Source: Sabellastarte sp. h YS-2021
Lineage: Eukaryota > Annelida > Polychaeta > Sabellida > Sabellidae
Assembly (NCBI GenBank): GCA_964017235.1
Contig: OZ024931.1
Span: 97,296,221 to 97,360,220 of the forward strand
DNA: 64,000 bases
Reading direction: 5' to 3'
In this document: positions 34,553-46,689 of the stretch, one piece after another
Layout: each line of letters opens with the position of its first letter
How positions within the stretch are numbered: the stretch's first letter is position 1
The notes under the pieces: model-generated
The model's database searches: none
Told to the model about the DNA's origin: nothing
Seen by the model: the letters and a program-made list of their open reading frames with translations, nothing else
Translations under genes and position numbers: made by a program

Positions 34553-34645
34553 GTCCATTGGATAGGGTATTAACTTATAAACATTGAATTTACTTATTAA
34601 ATTTGCAATTTTATTGCATTAATACATCCATCCAATGGACAATAT
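34553..34645 (-). repeat. DIRS internal complementary region (unit 4)
   Basis: Carries the TTGCATTAATAC variant shared with unit 2, another sign that the left half of unit 4 is of the unit 2 type. Confidence 0.83.
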
Positions 34646-35013
34646 GCTGAATAACTACCGCTTGGTCGGCGGGTAAGTTACTAGGGACTTATGTGAACTC
34701 ACAAATGATAGCAAATTTTAACCTATGGTCTAGGCTGACTTTGTTAGGAGACCTATAGGTCCAGGCCTGGATTGACCTTAAGGTCAGGAAACCCTGTAAG
34801 GCCTTGGTCGGTTGCCAACAGCCGGTTACCCGGGGCTATACCGACGTCGCCCCCCCTTTTTAACAGACCTGCTCTGAGGTAGGGGAAGAGAGGGATGAGT
34901 TCAGTCCCAGAAAGCACATAAACCTCCCGAAGGAAGCACGTCGTATTATATAGTATGTGCATGTAGAACTGTTAACATTATGTACATACATACAAATCTC
35001 CTCAATCTAAGGG

Positions 35014-36087
35014 TCACTTGTGGTTCTGCTGAGCAGCCAACACCGAGCCCAATTGGTAAAGCTCTGAGTCAGCCCAAGCCACACCTTTCAGATAGAACAG
35101 TGTGAAGGTATTAAACTATTAAGTGACTTCAGTGGTAGGCTGACAAGAATGGATCTAAGGAGACTCCCGACTGGAAGCCCTTAGGAGCAGCAAAGGCCCT
35201 GACATCATGAGCTTTTAACTTGATGTAAAGGGTGGGCCTCCTGGTCAGAGAGCTCATAACATAGGATCACAGTCTGCTTGATCCAAGAGGAGATAGAGGC
35301 AGGTGAGGTGTCTTGTTGGACACTTTCCTAAAGGAGACAAAACCACTTCCTTATTCTGTCTGAGGCCCTGTCCAGATAGTAGCGCAATGCTCTAACCAGA
35401 AAGAGGGACCTGTCAGACTTGAGGGACCTATCCAGAGTTTGGGCCAGGGCTGGTATAACCACTGGGGCCACACTGTCTGGACCCTCTTTGGCTAGCTGAT
35501 TCTTGAAACGAAAGCTGGGTGATGGATACAGGAACACCTGTGATCAAACAGATTGGTGTCTGATATTCCTGTTTTGCCAAGCATGAATCTCACTTCTGCA
35601 CTTGCCTGACCCAAGGGCCAAGAGGATAAAAGGTCTTGAAGGTCAGGTGCTTCAAGGAAGCCTCTAGGATTGGTTCAAAAGGAGCCTTAGCTAGCTGGTG
35701 TAAAAAACCAGGGATAGGGTCCAGGAGGGGATCCCCCTCCTACCTTTGGGTTTGTCTCTATGGAAACTATCCAGGAGACGAGTGAGATTTTCGTCTTGGT
35801 GCTGATGATGACAGGTAAAATAACTAGTTTATCAGCAATGGCTGACCTGTAACCATCAATGGTGCTGGGCTTAACTTCCTGTCCTCAAAAAGGCATATAA
35901 GGAAGTCAGCAACCGACTTATGGGGGGTGCCCTGAAGTCCACCTGATTAGTGATGGACCGCTTCGCCTCACTGACTGATCTGAATGATCCTCTTTGAGGA
36001 GCCTCAATCCTTGCTGCCACTGCCTCAGAGAATCCCTGTTTCTTTCTTTTTTTTCTTTTTTTTGATTGCTGTGGCTCTAGGAGCCAT
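35014..36087 (-). pseudogene. Tyrosine recombinase remnant (unit 4)
   Basis: Retains the LYPSPSF and VVIPALA stretch and the 14-bp segment. RSLFLVRALRYY replaces RSLFPVRALRYY. A one-base change in the T-run near 36050 breaks the lysine-rich frame that is open in the other units. Confidence 0.82.
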
Positions 36088-36136
36088 GTAAGCAGATTCA
36101 GATTTGTCAGATTTCTGTGAGGGATCTGATTGAGGC

Positions 36137-37564
36137 CTATGTTAACAGGTTGGGCAGGTTAGGCAGACTCAGTGGAATCTGATTGGACATGGTCATTAGA
36201 TCCCAAAACCAAGGCCTGTTGGGCCTCCCCGGAGCAATAAGAATGATTCTCTTGCATGGGGAGTCCTGTAACTTCTCCACCACTTGCCCAAGATGGCTTC
36301 TGGTGGGAAGGCATATGTGTCCAGATCCTCCCATGGCAGACTTAGTGCATCCACTGCTGTGGCCAGGGGATCCAGTACGGGTGACACAAACAGAGGCAAC
36401 TTGTTGTTGAACCTCGTGGCAAATAGGTCTATTTTAGGCCGGTGCCACCGGCTGCATATTGTTTGGCAGACCTCCTGAAGGAGAGACCACTCTGTTTGGA
36501 TGGTCTGGCCTAGCTTGGCTAGCTTGTCTGCTACCACATTAGCTGGCCTGGAAAGTGTCGGGCTTTGAGAGTTACTTGATTTCTGGTGCACCCAGTCAAG
36601 ATTCTCCAAAGTAGAGCACACAGTGGGCCCAACCTCATCCCTCCTTCATTGTTTATGTATGACACCACTGTGGTGTCATCAGTAGCTACAAGTACTATCT
36701 TGTGTATGCAGAGGTCTTGGATCTCTTTTAAAGCTAGAAAGACTGCCTTGAGTTCTAGATCATTCATATGCAACTTGCTTTCCGGAAGGAACCAGGTGCC
36801 TCTTGCAGTGCATTCGTTTAAGTGAGGGCCCCACCCTTCTTTTCATGTGTCTGAAAAGATTTGTAGAGCATGTTTTACTGGGTGTAATGGTTAGCCTGTA
36901 AGGCCAATGTCCTCTTGCAGCCACCATTGTAAATGTGGGTGCAAGGACCTTGGTATTGTAATCACCTTTTCTAGTGACTCTGGTACCCTCCAGTTGCTTT
37001 TGAGATGCCACTGTATGGGTCTCATATGAGGTCGGCCTAGGTGAAACTGCTTTTCTGTGGCTGTTAGTAAACCCATCACAGACATGAACTGCTGGACCAG
37101 ACAAGCCAGTAGTGACAGTATTTGTAGTAGGATGTCCTGAAGTTCTGCCAATGGTCCGGTGTCTGTCGGACCCGACCGGCCCTGAGGTCAGACTGGTAAC
37201 CTACAAAATCGAAGATCTGCTTTGGTTCCAGTTCCGACTTTTCCAAATTCACCAGCCAACCTAGTTCTTGGCATATTTTCAACAGATATTGAGTATGCTG
37301 GAGACAAACGTGGTGGGATGCTTATATCCTTCTACATGGCCATCAGTTTCACCTTCTTGTCATTACAGTGAACTCCAAGACTGCTGCAGACAGACCGAAA
37401 AGCAGCTTTGAATAGGTATGTCCAACCCTGGACATGAAATGTCAGATATTTCCTGGACTGTTCCTGTACTGGTATATGGAAGTAGGTATCCTTGAAAAAA
37501 CTATAGAGGTAACCCACTCCCCTTGTTGGAGGGAGGTTAGTCTGATGGTTTCCAGTGTCTCCAT
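36137..37564 (-). pseudogene. Reverse transcriptase-RNase H remnant (unit 4)
   Basis: Has the unit 2-type changes (LKEIQDL, ENLDW preceded by CSTL) but keeps the METLETIRL and YFHIPV part. A private change gives KKVKLMAM for KEVKLMAM. The catalytic YxDD box is missing. Confidence 0.87.
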
Positions 37565-39989
37565 TTTTTTATTTTATTTAAAGCTGATGTAATGTCTGTA
37601 ACAGGTACAGGTTCCTGCGGTGATTGACATAGCAGCTTACGATGTTCAGGGTCCTTGTCGAGCCTGGTCTGGTCTGGAAAAGGGGGTGTGTGGCCCTCCT
37701 TCTAAATTGTACTACCTGGGGACCAGCTCCCAAGGCTTCCTAAGTTCCCAAAGGTGATTTAGTCTGGCCCCTTCAGGTAAGTTTAGTAGAACCTTTGGTA
37801 GACTGATAAAAATTTACTGTCCCTCTGGACACTGGTCCGATGTGGTGACAGTGATACCAGTTAACAGTCCACTTGTTCTTGCTGTGGTCCAGCCCGGGTG
37901 GGGCTGACACAACTCTTGACATTACATAGACTCTTGACCCTAGACCAGCCACCTGTAAGGTGGAGCATGTATACATTGTCATTTGTATGATGGCTGACCC
38001 TTGACCGGACACAATGAAACAGGTCCGATTGTGAACCACATTTTCTCTTGCTGTTCAAAAAACCCATTTGATTTCTCTGTAACCAGCAATTTTGGCCACA
38101 GCAATTTTATGTAGCCCTTAGTAACCAGTAAAACTGACAGGCTAGGCTGACCATTGAATTTAGTTACTTGTCTACTAACTAGGTAGCCCCCAAGTGGTCT
38201 GCCGGTCGGTTCCGGTCCTTTGAAACCAGTATGAAAAGGGCAAGACAGCAACTGCACCTGATAGTAGGTCAGTAGTCTCTGTAACCAGCTGGTGTGAACT
38301 AAAACTGCTCAGTGAAAACTGTATAGCTAGAAACCGGCTGGTGAGCCCTGTAACCGGCTGAAGCAGTTTCTGTGTAGGAAAAAGCTTCTTGTCAGGGACT
38401 ACTCATTATTAGGCCTATCATCAGTCTTAGGCCACTGAATAGGCTGCTGATGAGGAGTGGTTAGTTTTTGAAATTTACCACTGGTACAGACTTCTCTGCT
38501 ACAGGCATCAGTCGACCAGTCAACTCACGTTTACTGTAATAAAAAGGAAAGAACGCGACCAGTGAGGTCATCTCCCCGAAACTGGTCACGTGATTCACCG
38601 ACCAGGTCACGAAGCTGATCGTCATCTCCAATCAGCCAATCACGTTGTCCCTCCGACCAGCAAGCTGGTCACGTGACACACCGACTAACAATTGTTTCTA
38701 AATATAGCTCACAAGGGCTTTCCCAGCAACTGTGAAACTACAAATAAGACGTGCGTTCAAACAAACATTGTAATTAATGGAGGAAACGTGCAGTAAACTG
38801 AATTCAACACAAGATAGTTGTGTGTACGGTTACTTCAACAACTGGTTACAGTGTACCGACCGGCTACACAGCCTTATACAGTAGCTTTAACAACTGGTTA
38901 CAGTGTACCGGCAGGGTACCAACTACACAGCCTTGTACAGTTTTGTCAACTGGTTACAGAGTGTACCGACCCGTTACCGGCGGCACAGCCTGCACTGAAC
39001 AGCTCGCTTCATATTAGCCGGCTACAAGCCTTCTTGCCTTCCAACCAGCACGAAGAATCAGCATCCCAAAGGTCTCCTACCAGCTGACAACTGGAATCAC
39101 AATAGACGTGAGTGCAAAGAATGCACTTCCGACCTTCTTGTTCGGTGAATCATGTGATTAACTTCGTGATCTGGTCGGTGAAAACATGTGACCAGCTTCG
39201 TGATTTGAGGAAGACACGCGATTGGTTGACTGGATATGACGTCAGAGGTCGCGTTCTTTGAGCTGGCCGGTCGGCTGATGCTTTAAAAGCAGAGGACCCT
39301 GGCCCAGTGTGCTCTGTAGATGAAAGTCCTGGCCGGTCTGAAGTCGGTTCTTCTTCTCAGCCGGCTGTACACTCAAACCAATGTCCTGGCCATCCACTGC
39401 CCTTATTACCGACACAAGGACCAGGTCCACAAGGGTGGGACTGAGAGTGTGCTCTGAAGAAATCTGAAGAATTCATCTCATGCTTCTGATGAAAAAATAC
39501 TCGAGCTAGGCTGGTGTCACTGATGCTTTACAGCAGAGAAGTCATACCAGTGCGCTCTGATGAAGAATGCACCTTTCCTGGGGAATTCCTTCTATATACA
39601 GTGCTCAAAACTACGTAGACTGAAGTTCCCGTGATTTCTATTTGTAGTCATAGAAATAACGTTTCTATGGCGACTGTAGCTGGAATGTTAAAGAAGGTAC
39701 ATTCAACACAAAAGACACGGCTAAAATACCTGTAAGTAGTAAATCCATAATTCATCAATATTATCGATCTGCCCCTTACAACACAGAGGTTGAATGGGAG
39801 GAAACTAGAAAAATTGCTGCCTTCATATATATATATCGATTACTGCCCTATCATCAACAGCTAGGGATTGTTTCCAGCAGATTTCTTCACTAAAATATCC
39901 CCAAAATAAGGTTAAAATCTGTCATAAAGTACACTTTTCTTTGAAAGCTCTGGAGATGTTGAAAACACGTCTGCACAGTACACGTGCCA
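37565..39989 (-). other. DIRS 5' region, rearranged (unit 4)
   Basis: Contains the reversed segment 38461-39087 between unchanged flanks. The TGACGTCA box at 39237-39244 lies outside the inversion, while the first CACGTG and CCAAT boxes lie inside it and so point the other way. Confidence 0.55.
38461..39087. other. Inverted 627-bp segment (unit 4)
   Basis: Left join GAGTGG|TTAGTTTTTG, right join CAGCTGA|CAACTGG. Reverse-complementing the stretch restores the order of units 1, 2, 3 and 6 with no base gained or lost. At the ends, AGTGGTCAG and the reverse complement of CTAACAACT (AGTTGTTAG) match at 7 of 9 sites, an imperfect inverted repeat at which exchange could occur. Confidence 0.92.
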
Positions 39990-40387
39990 AACGAAAAAGA
40001 TGCTATGATGTCAGGTTGTCTGGACAGGAAGGAAGTACGAGGTGCCATCTGGGGAGTGCACAGTACTACGGACCGGCCAGCCGGTGGAAACACAGGACGT
40101 CTTTTTCTGACGTTTGGCGGGCCGGTGTGCGCCGACCGGTTAAGGATATTGTCCATTGGATAGGATGTATTAACGCAATAAAAAATACACGTCCTACCAT
40201 CTGTATTGATTCAGAAGTGATGTGCATTGAGGTTGGAGTCTGGGGGAATAGAAGGGGAGTGGCAATGTTTAATTTTCCAGAACTACATTCCTTGGTTTGA
40301 ATCTGTGGGAAAAATTGGCAATGAACTTAATTTGAAAATATTTTACATCAAAATGTTCTGACAATAAATGAATTCATCAAGAGTTAT

Positions 40388-40473
40388 GGCTTTTTACCTA
40401 GTGGTTAACAAGTCTGGCTTCTGTTTTATCATAGGCTGTTACCTCTTTGTGGGTTCCACTCCCACAAGTGGCA
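40388..40473 (+). other. tRNA-like SINE head (unit 4)
   Basis: T arm intact, as in unit 1. Confidence 0.5.
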
Positions 40474-40678
40474 ATGCTGCGTGCCTGTCTCAGTTATTAT
40501 GACCCTGGTTGTTGAACATGATGTCCATCTTTATCTTAAACTTTAACCAATTATCAAAACACATCAATACAACTTGTGAGCATTTTTTAAAAATTTTTTT
40601 AATTTTTTCTCTCTTAAAAAATTCACTTCTAATGGAACTTCCAGCTTTTGTACAGGGCTTCCAACTTTCCAAGGTTAC

Positions 40679-41183
40679 AAGCCCGACAGCCATTAACTTT
40701 TTTGCATGAGTTTCGAACACTCATTGTAACTCTCTGTTTAGAGGTTTGTCATGTTTCAATCAGCACAAATTGCAAAGTATTCAGAATACCCTTGCTCATA
40801 TTGTTACAAATCATAGAAAGTATGCTCATGTTACACCCATTCCAAAGAAACTCCACTGGTTCCTCCTTTCCACTAATCAGTCTTTAAGTCAGTCAAACAT
40901 TAGGGCCATAGTTTTGCCTTTGATGCTCCTGAGATCTGGGATGAACTCCCTCATGATGTGCGCAGTGCAACATCAGTTGCCTCCTTCAGAAAGAAGCTCA
41001 AAACTTACCTGTTTGCAAAAGCCTATCCCCCATAGCCTCCCCTGTCACCCCTGTGTCCCATTGGTATGACTTGGCTATGTCCTTCGATTTACGTTAACTG
41101 CCTTCCTTTATGTTCAGATGTGCCTTAGAGTCCATCAGTGAGGGAGATTAAGCGCTATAAAAGTCCACATTAGATTAGATTAG
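40679..41183 (+). mobile_element. LINE 3' end, single copy (unit 4)
   Basis: Single copy with the AACTTACCTG variant, the same as copy two of units 1 and 3. Upstream, AAATTCACTTCTAATGG is shared only with unit 5. Confidence 0.8.
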
Positions 41184-41453
41184 CTATAACATAGTTAAAT
41201 TGCAGACATGTACGTCATGGCCTAGCCGAGCAACAACTACTTTCAGGTTCTCACTGTTGAGTAAATCAGATGTAACTGGAAAACTATTGCATTTAGAGTA
41301 TTCTGTTTAAATATGTTGTTCAGATACTTATGGGTCAGCCATAACATAGTGAAATTGTAGATCTGTAGCTCATGGCATAGCTGAGCAATAGCTACTTTTA
41401 GATTTTCACTGTTCAGTTAATCAGTTGTAACTTGAAAACTACTACTGAATACC

Positions 41454-41688
41454 TAGCCTTGCTTAAGGCTCAAATTTGCATGATCTTTTCAAACAAGCAC
41501 ACAGATATTTGGTATTCATAAAGCACTCATACATGTTAAGAGATAGAACCTAATCAGACAGTTTCTCTTAGCTGTATGCTGCTATAAAAGTCAGTACATG
41601 TATGAGTACATTATAGAAACTGAAACTCCATTATCGGAACTGGAAACTTTCCCTAACTGCAAAGAAACTTGAGCCTTCAGCAAGGCTA
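41454..41688. mobile_element. 235-bp terminal-inverted-repeat element (unit 4)
   Basis: Ends pair at 19 of 20 sites. Target duplications at 41445-41453 and 41689-41697. Confidence 0.75.
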
Positions 41689-41811
41689 CTGAATACCATT
41701 TGCAGGCCACAACTTTTGTGTCCTTTTCTTCTGTCACTCTGAAACTCAAAACACACAGTCAGCTGACACAGAGCCCGTTCACAGGCACTGATTGCTTGTT
41801 CCTTCTTGCAT

Positions 41812-42551
41812 AGGATACCCTTGTACTACCCTGTGAGTCAAAAATTTGGTTGAAATGGGTCTATCTCTTATGATTTCCCAGATATTTACATTTTTCATTT
41901 TCCATTAAAATTCAACATGGCTGCCAAAAGTGGTGAAAAATTAAATTTTGATCTGATGCACAGGATACTCTTAAAATACCCTGTGGGTCAAAAATTTGCT
42001 TGAAATGGCTCTATCTCTACTGGTTACTGAGATTTTTGCAATTTTTTATTTTCAGCTAAAATCTAAGATGGCCTCCAAAAGTGGCGAAAATGAAATTTTC
42101 TTCTTTTGCAAAGGATAAATTCATACTACCCTGTGGGTCAAAAAATTCCTCGAAATGGCTCTATCCCTTATGCTTTATGAGATATTTACATTTTATTATT
42201 TTCTGCTAAAATCCAAGATGGCCGCCAAAAGTGGCCCAAATTAATATTGTTCTATTTTCAATAGGACACCCTTGAACTACCCTGCAGGTCAAAGATTCTC
42301 TCAAATTAGCTGCATCTCTTACAGTTTCCGAGATATTTACACTTTTTTATTTTCCACTAAAATCCAAGATGGTCTCCAAAAGTTGCGAAAATTGAAATTT
42401 TTATCTGTTACACAGGATACCCTTGTACTACTCTATGGGTGAAAAATTCACACACAACTGCTCTATCTCTAACGGCTTCTGAGATATTTACAATTTTTTA
42501 GTTTTGGCAAAAATCCAAGATGCCTATCAAAAGGTGCAAAAATTGAATTCC
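41812..42551 (+). repeat. 150-bp tandem repeat, five copies (unit 4)
   Basis: Five copies; the first has a private TTTGGTTGAAATGGG where others have TTTGCTTG. Copy three ends with AGTGGCCCAAATTAATATTG, the variant of units 2, 5 and 6. Confidence 0.92.
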
Positions 42552-42793
42552 AGAAATTCCAGATGAAACACCAGTTCTACAAATAAGCAAAACCCATTTA
42601 CCATAATGTACTTACATTCAATTAATCTGCTCATTTAATCAAGAATATATTGCCATTTACATTACAAAATATATGAACATTGCAGAGATCTTCCTTTGTT
42701 TCTTTAGACTACCTATAAATTATAGCATACTTTTCTTTCAAACATTAATTATCTATTTACACGTAACAGATCAATCATTTTGTTTTTACACTC

Positions 42794-43081
42794 AAAATTG
42801 AAAATTTTAATTACTTAAATGTAGCCTTCACAAGCTACAAGCTTACCATGTGGAACTGAATGCTGATCTTGGAAGGCCGCTGGCATCCGGCCAACGTCCA
42901 AGAAAAATAGACATTTATAGTTGGCCGTATCCTCAGGTTGTACTCTCGTGGCACTCTTCTCAATTCTTCCTCCTTTTTTCATTGCAATGTTGACCCATAC
43001 CCCTCAGTAATACACCGGGGAAGCAGGGTGGGACTCTCTTCAGTTCCACATGGTAATAGCTTACCATGTGGAACTGAATCC
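42794..43081 (-). mobile_element. Second DIRS-like relic, collapsed form (unit 5)
   Basis: Identical collapsed join to unit 1. Unit 5 agrees with units 1 and 6 throughout this left portion. Confidence 0.63.
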
Positions 43082-45120
43082 AACCATCTGGTGGAGGGAT
43101 TACAACTGAGACTGGAAGGAGTCAATTTAATCCCAACCATCTGGTGGAGGGATTACAACTGAGACTGGAAGAAGTCAATTTTTCTTGGATTTGAATTAAT
43201 AAATAGAATGAATGTTTTAGAAAATGCCAGTCTGAGTCCCATTTACAGTGCCCCGTCCCAGAGACTGAACCTGCAATAAGGCAAAAACCAGAAAGAATAA
43301 ATGACAGCACTAAAAACTGTCAGGATATTTGAATGGAGGAGAGAAGTGCAGCCTATGCTCACTTTGAGAAGTAAAAAGGCCCTAGGGCTTGAGAATCTTG
43401 TAAATTTAAGCCACCCTATAATGAGATGAAACTTGTACTGGTTCATACAGAACATACATACTCCCTGTAAATGGGGAATAACAACCTTCTAGCCATCTAG
43501 CCTTGCCAGAGGCATTAATACATATAGTACAGACCCAACTGTTTGCATTATATTTATTCTTCATAATGTTCTCATATATTTATTAAGCTTAAGCTTAGGT
43601 AACTGAGAAAGGCCTCTGATACAGGATTACCTATCATTTGCCCCCCAGAGAATTTCCCCTTCGCTGATAGTCCTCCAATTTCCTTTACAAAGTTATGGTT
43701 TTCCCCCAGTGATACAGTGATTATATTTTGAGTTTTCCCCTTTATATTTAAGTCATTTAGTGCTAGGAATATACATTGAATTTAGTTAATTTAGTTAGTT
43801 ACACCAACTGGAGTAAAACCGGGACATGGTTTTTTATTTCTTCCCCCTCAAAAGTGCATAACTTATGTTTCATAGTCCTGTTAAAATATGAAGGGGGGAA
43901 ATCACAATATCACAGGGGGAAAACCATACATTGGTTGAAAAAAGGGGGGCAATCAGTGGGGGAAATTCAGTTAAGGGAAAATCAACAATCACCCTGACAC
44001 AGTGTGCATTATGGCAAAAAAAATTTACACTTGCATTATGGTTTTAGATAGCCTGGAAGGCCAGGCTATTGGCCATGAATCAAGAATAGAGAAAAAAGAC
44101 ATCAAGTAACATAAACACCACTTTATTTACTGTAACACTTCAGCAATTTCCTGTGAATATTTTTGACAAATTTTGTTGAATAGAAATTAAATGTTGACTG
44201 CATTATCATACTTTGAATTGTACAGCATTTAACAGACTTTGAATGTATGAAATGAACTTATCATGTAGATCTGGTTAAAAAGGGAAATTCATGAAATATT
44301 TTTTTAGGGATGAGAGAAATTAAACAGAATAATAGGCAAAAGTTTTACAGTAAGATTCAGTGAAAAAAGAGAACAGGGAACTTTGTTGAAGCCAACATAA
44401 TTCATTTAATTTATAAACCTTATTTGTGATTTAGATGGAGATCTTTGCAGTTTTAAGTAAAGTAGGAACAAGTAAGACATGGTTATGTTAGTAGTGTGGA
44501 GTTACATTGAACAACACTAGTTGAAATAATGTTTATTTTGTAAGCTCGATTGGTTGCTTAATATACTACAGTTACATTCAAAATACCTTAGATGATTTTG
44601 TGAGCTGAAAAGGGTTGATGAAAAAAGAAAGAAAAATTTATAACTGTTAAGATTCCATTAATAGATAATCACATTTTTGCTGAATCTTTTAATCTTGTGA
44701 TATTTTAACAAACTCCCTTCCCCACACTAAACTTGAACCAAATAGCCAGGATTTTTGACATTCAACTTGTATATTCAGACTCTACTGTATTATGGTTAAT
44801 GAAAAGTGCATGTCTCATCTTTTGTGTAATGCTGGGGAAAAATTTTGCAAATTTAATAAGTAAATTAAATTTTTATAAGTTAATACCCTATCCAATGGAC
44901 AATATGCTTAACCGGTCGGCGCAGACCGGCCCGCCAAACGTCAGAAAAAGACGTCCTGTGTTTCCACCGGCTGGCTGGTCCGTAGAACTGTGCACTCCCC
45001 AGATGGCGCCTCGTACTTCCTTCCTGTCCAGACAACCTGACATCATAGCATCTTTTTCGTTGTCTAAAACTCTTTGACCCCTAGTAAGCTGATAGCGGGG
45101 TCGGTGGGAGGGTCTTGTGT

Positions 45121-45213
45121 GTCCATTGGATAGGGTATTAACTTATAAACATTGAATTTACTTATTAAATTTGCAATTTTATTGCGTTAATACATCCATC
45201 CAATGGACAATAT
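45121..45213 (-). repeat. DIRS internal complementary region (unit 5)
   Basis: Same sequence as unit 1, with the TTGCGTTAATAC junction. Confidence 0.83.
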
Positions 45214-45581
45214 GCTGAATAACTACCGCTTGGTCGGCGGGTAAGTTACTAGGGACTTATGTGAACTCACAAATGATAGCAAATTTTAACCTATGGTCTA
45301 GGCTGACTTTGTTAGGAGACCTATAGGTCCAGGCCTGGATTGACCTTAAGGTCAGGAAACCCTGTAAGGCCTTGGTCGGTTGCCAACAGCCGGTTACCCG
45401 GGGCTATACCGATGTCGCCCCCCCTTTTTAACAGACCTGCTCTGAGGTAGGGGAAGAGAGGGATGAGTTCAGTCCCAGAAAGCACATAAACCTCCCGAAG
45501 GAAGCACGTCGTATTATATAGTATGTGCATGTAGAACTGTTAACATTATGTACATACATACAAATCTCCTCAATCTAAGGG

Positions 45582-46640
45582 TCACTTGTGGTTCTGCTGA
45601 GCAGCCAACACCGAGCCCAATTGGTAAAGCTCTGAGTCAGCCCAAGCCACACCTTTCAGATAGAACAGTGTGAAGGTATTAAACTATTAAGTGACTTCAG
45701 TGGTAGGCTGACAAGAATGGATCTAAGGAGACTCCCGACTGGAAGCCCTTAGGAGCAGCAAAGGCCCTGACATCATGAGCTTTTAACTTGATGTAAAGGG
45801 TGGGCCTCCTGGTCAGAGAGCTCATAACATAGGATCACAGTCTGCTTGATCCAAGAGGAGATAGAGGCAGGTGAGGTGTCTTGTTGGACACTTTCCTAAA
45901 GGAGACAAAACCACTTCCTTATTCTGTCTGAGGCCCTGTCCAGATAGTAGCGCAATGCTCTGACCGGAAAGAGGGACCTGTCAGACTTGAGGGACCTATC
46001 CAGAGTTTGGGCCAGGGCTGGTATAACCACTGGGGCCACACTGTCTGGACCCTCTTTGGCCAGCTGATTCTTGAAACGAAAGCTGGGTGATGGATACAGG
46101 AACACCTGTGATCAAACAGATTGGTGTCTGATATTCCTGTTTTGCCAAGCATGAATCTCACTTCTGCACTTGCCTGACCCAAGGGCCAAGAGGATAAAAG
46201 GTCTTGAAGGTCAGGTGCTTCAAGGAAGCCTCTAGGATTGGTTCAAAAGGAGCCTTAGCTAGCTGGTGTAAAAAACCAGGGATAGGGTCCAGGAGGGGAT
46301 CCCCCTCCTCTCTATGGAAACTATCCAGGAGACGAGTGAGATTTTTGTCTTGGTGCTGATGATGACAGGTAAAATAACTAGTTTATCGGCAATGGCTGAC
46401 CTGTAACCATCAATGGTGCTGGGCTTAACTTCCTGTCCTCAAAAAGGCATATAAGGAAGTCAGCAACCGACTTATGGGGGGTGCCCTGAAGTCCACCTGA
46501 TTAGTGATGGACCGCTTCGCCTCACTGACTGATCTGAATGATCCTCTTTGAGGAGCCTCAATCCTTGCTGCCACTGCCTCAGAGAATCCCTGTTTGTTTC
46601 TTTTTTTCTTTTTTTTGATTGCTGTGGCTCTAGGAGCCAT
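45582..46640 (-). pseudogene. Tyrosine recombinase remnant (unit 5)
   Basis: Has the 119-bp segment, lacks the 14-bp segment, and reads KKKKKRNKQG at its start, all as in units 1 and 6. Confidence 0.82.
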
Positions 46641-46689
46641 GTAAGCAGATTCAGATTTGTCAGATTTCTGTGAGGGATCTGATTGAGGC

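Larger units (their letters stand above)
34277..40183 (-). mobile_element. DIRS-like retrotransposon with inverted 5' segment (unit 4)
   Basis: Terminal repeats at 34277-34493 and 39990-40183; internal complementary region at 34553-34645. At 5907 bp it is the longest copy in the window, lacking both large deletions and keeping the 14-bp segment. The 627-bp segment at 38461-39087 is reversed. Confidence 0.9.
32158..42788. repeat. Macrosatellite unit 4 (10631 bp)
   Basis: Fourth copy. Its left half resembles unit 2 (complete second-DIRS relic, same substitutions in the RNase H remnant), yet it keeps the 119-bp and 183-bp segments that unit 2 lost. It carries the inverted 627-bp segment at 38461-39087, has a single LINE copy and five 150-bp repeats. 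Confidence 0.97.
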
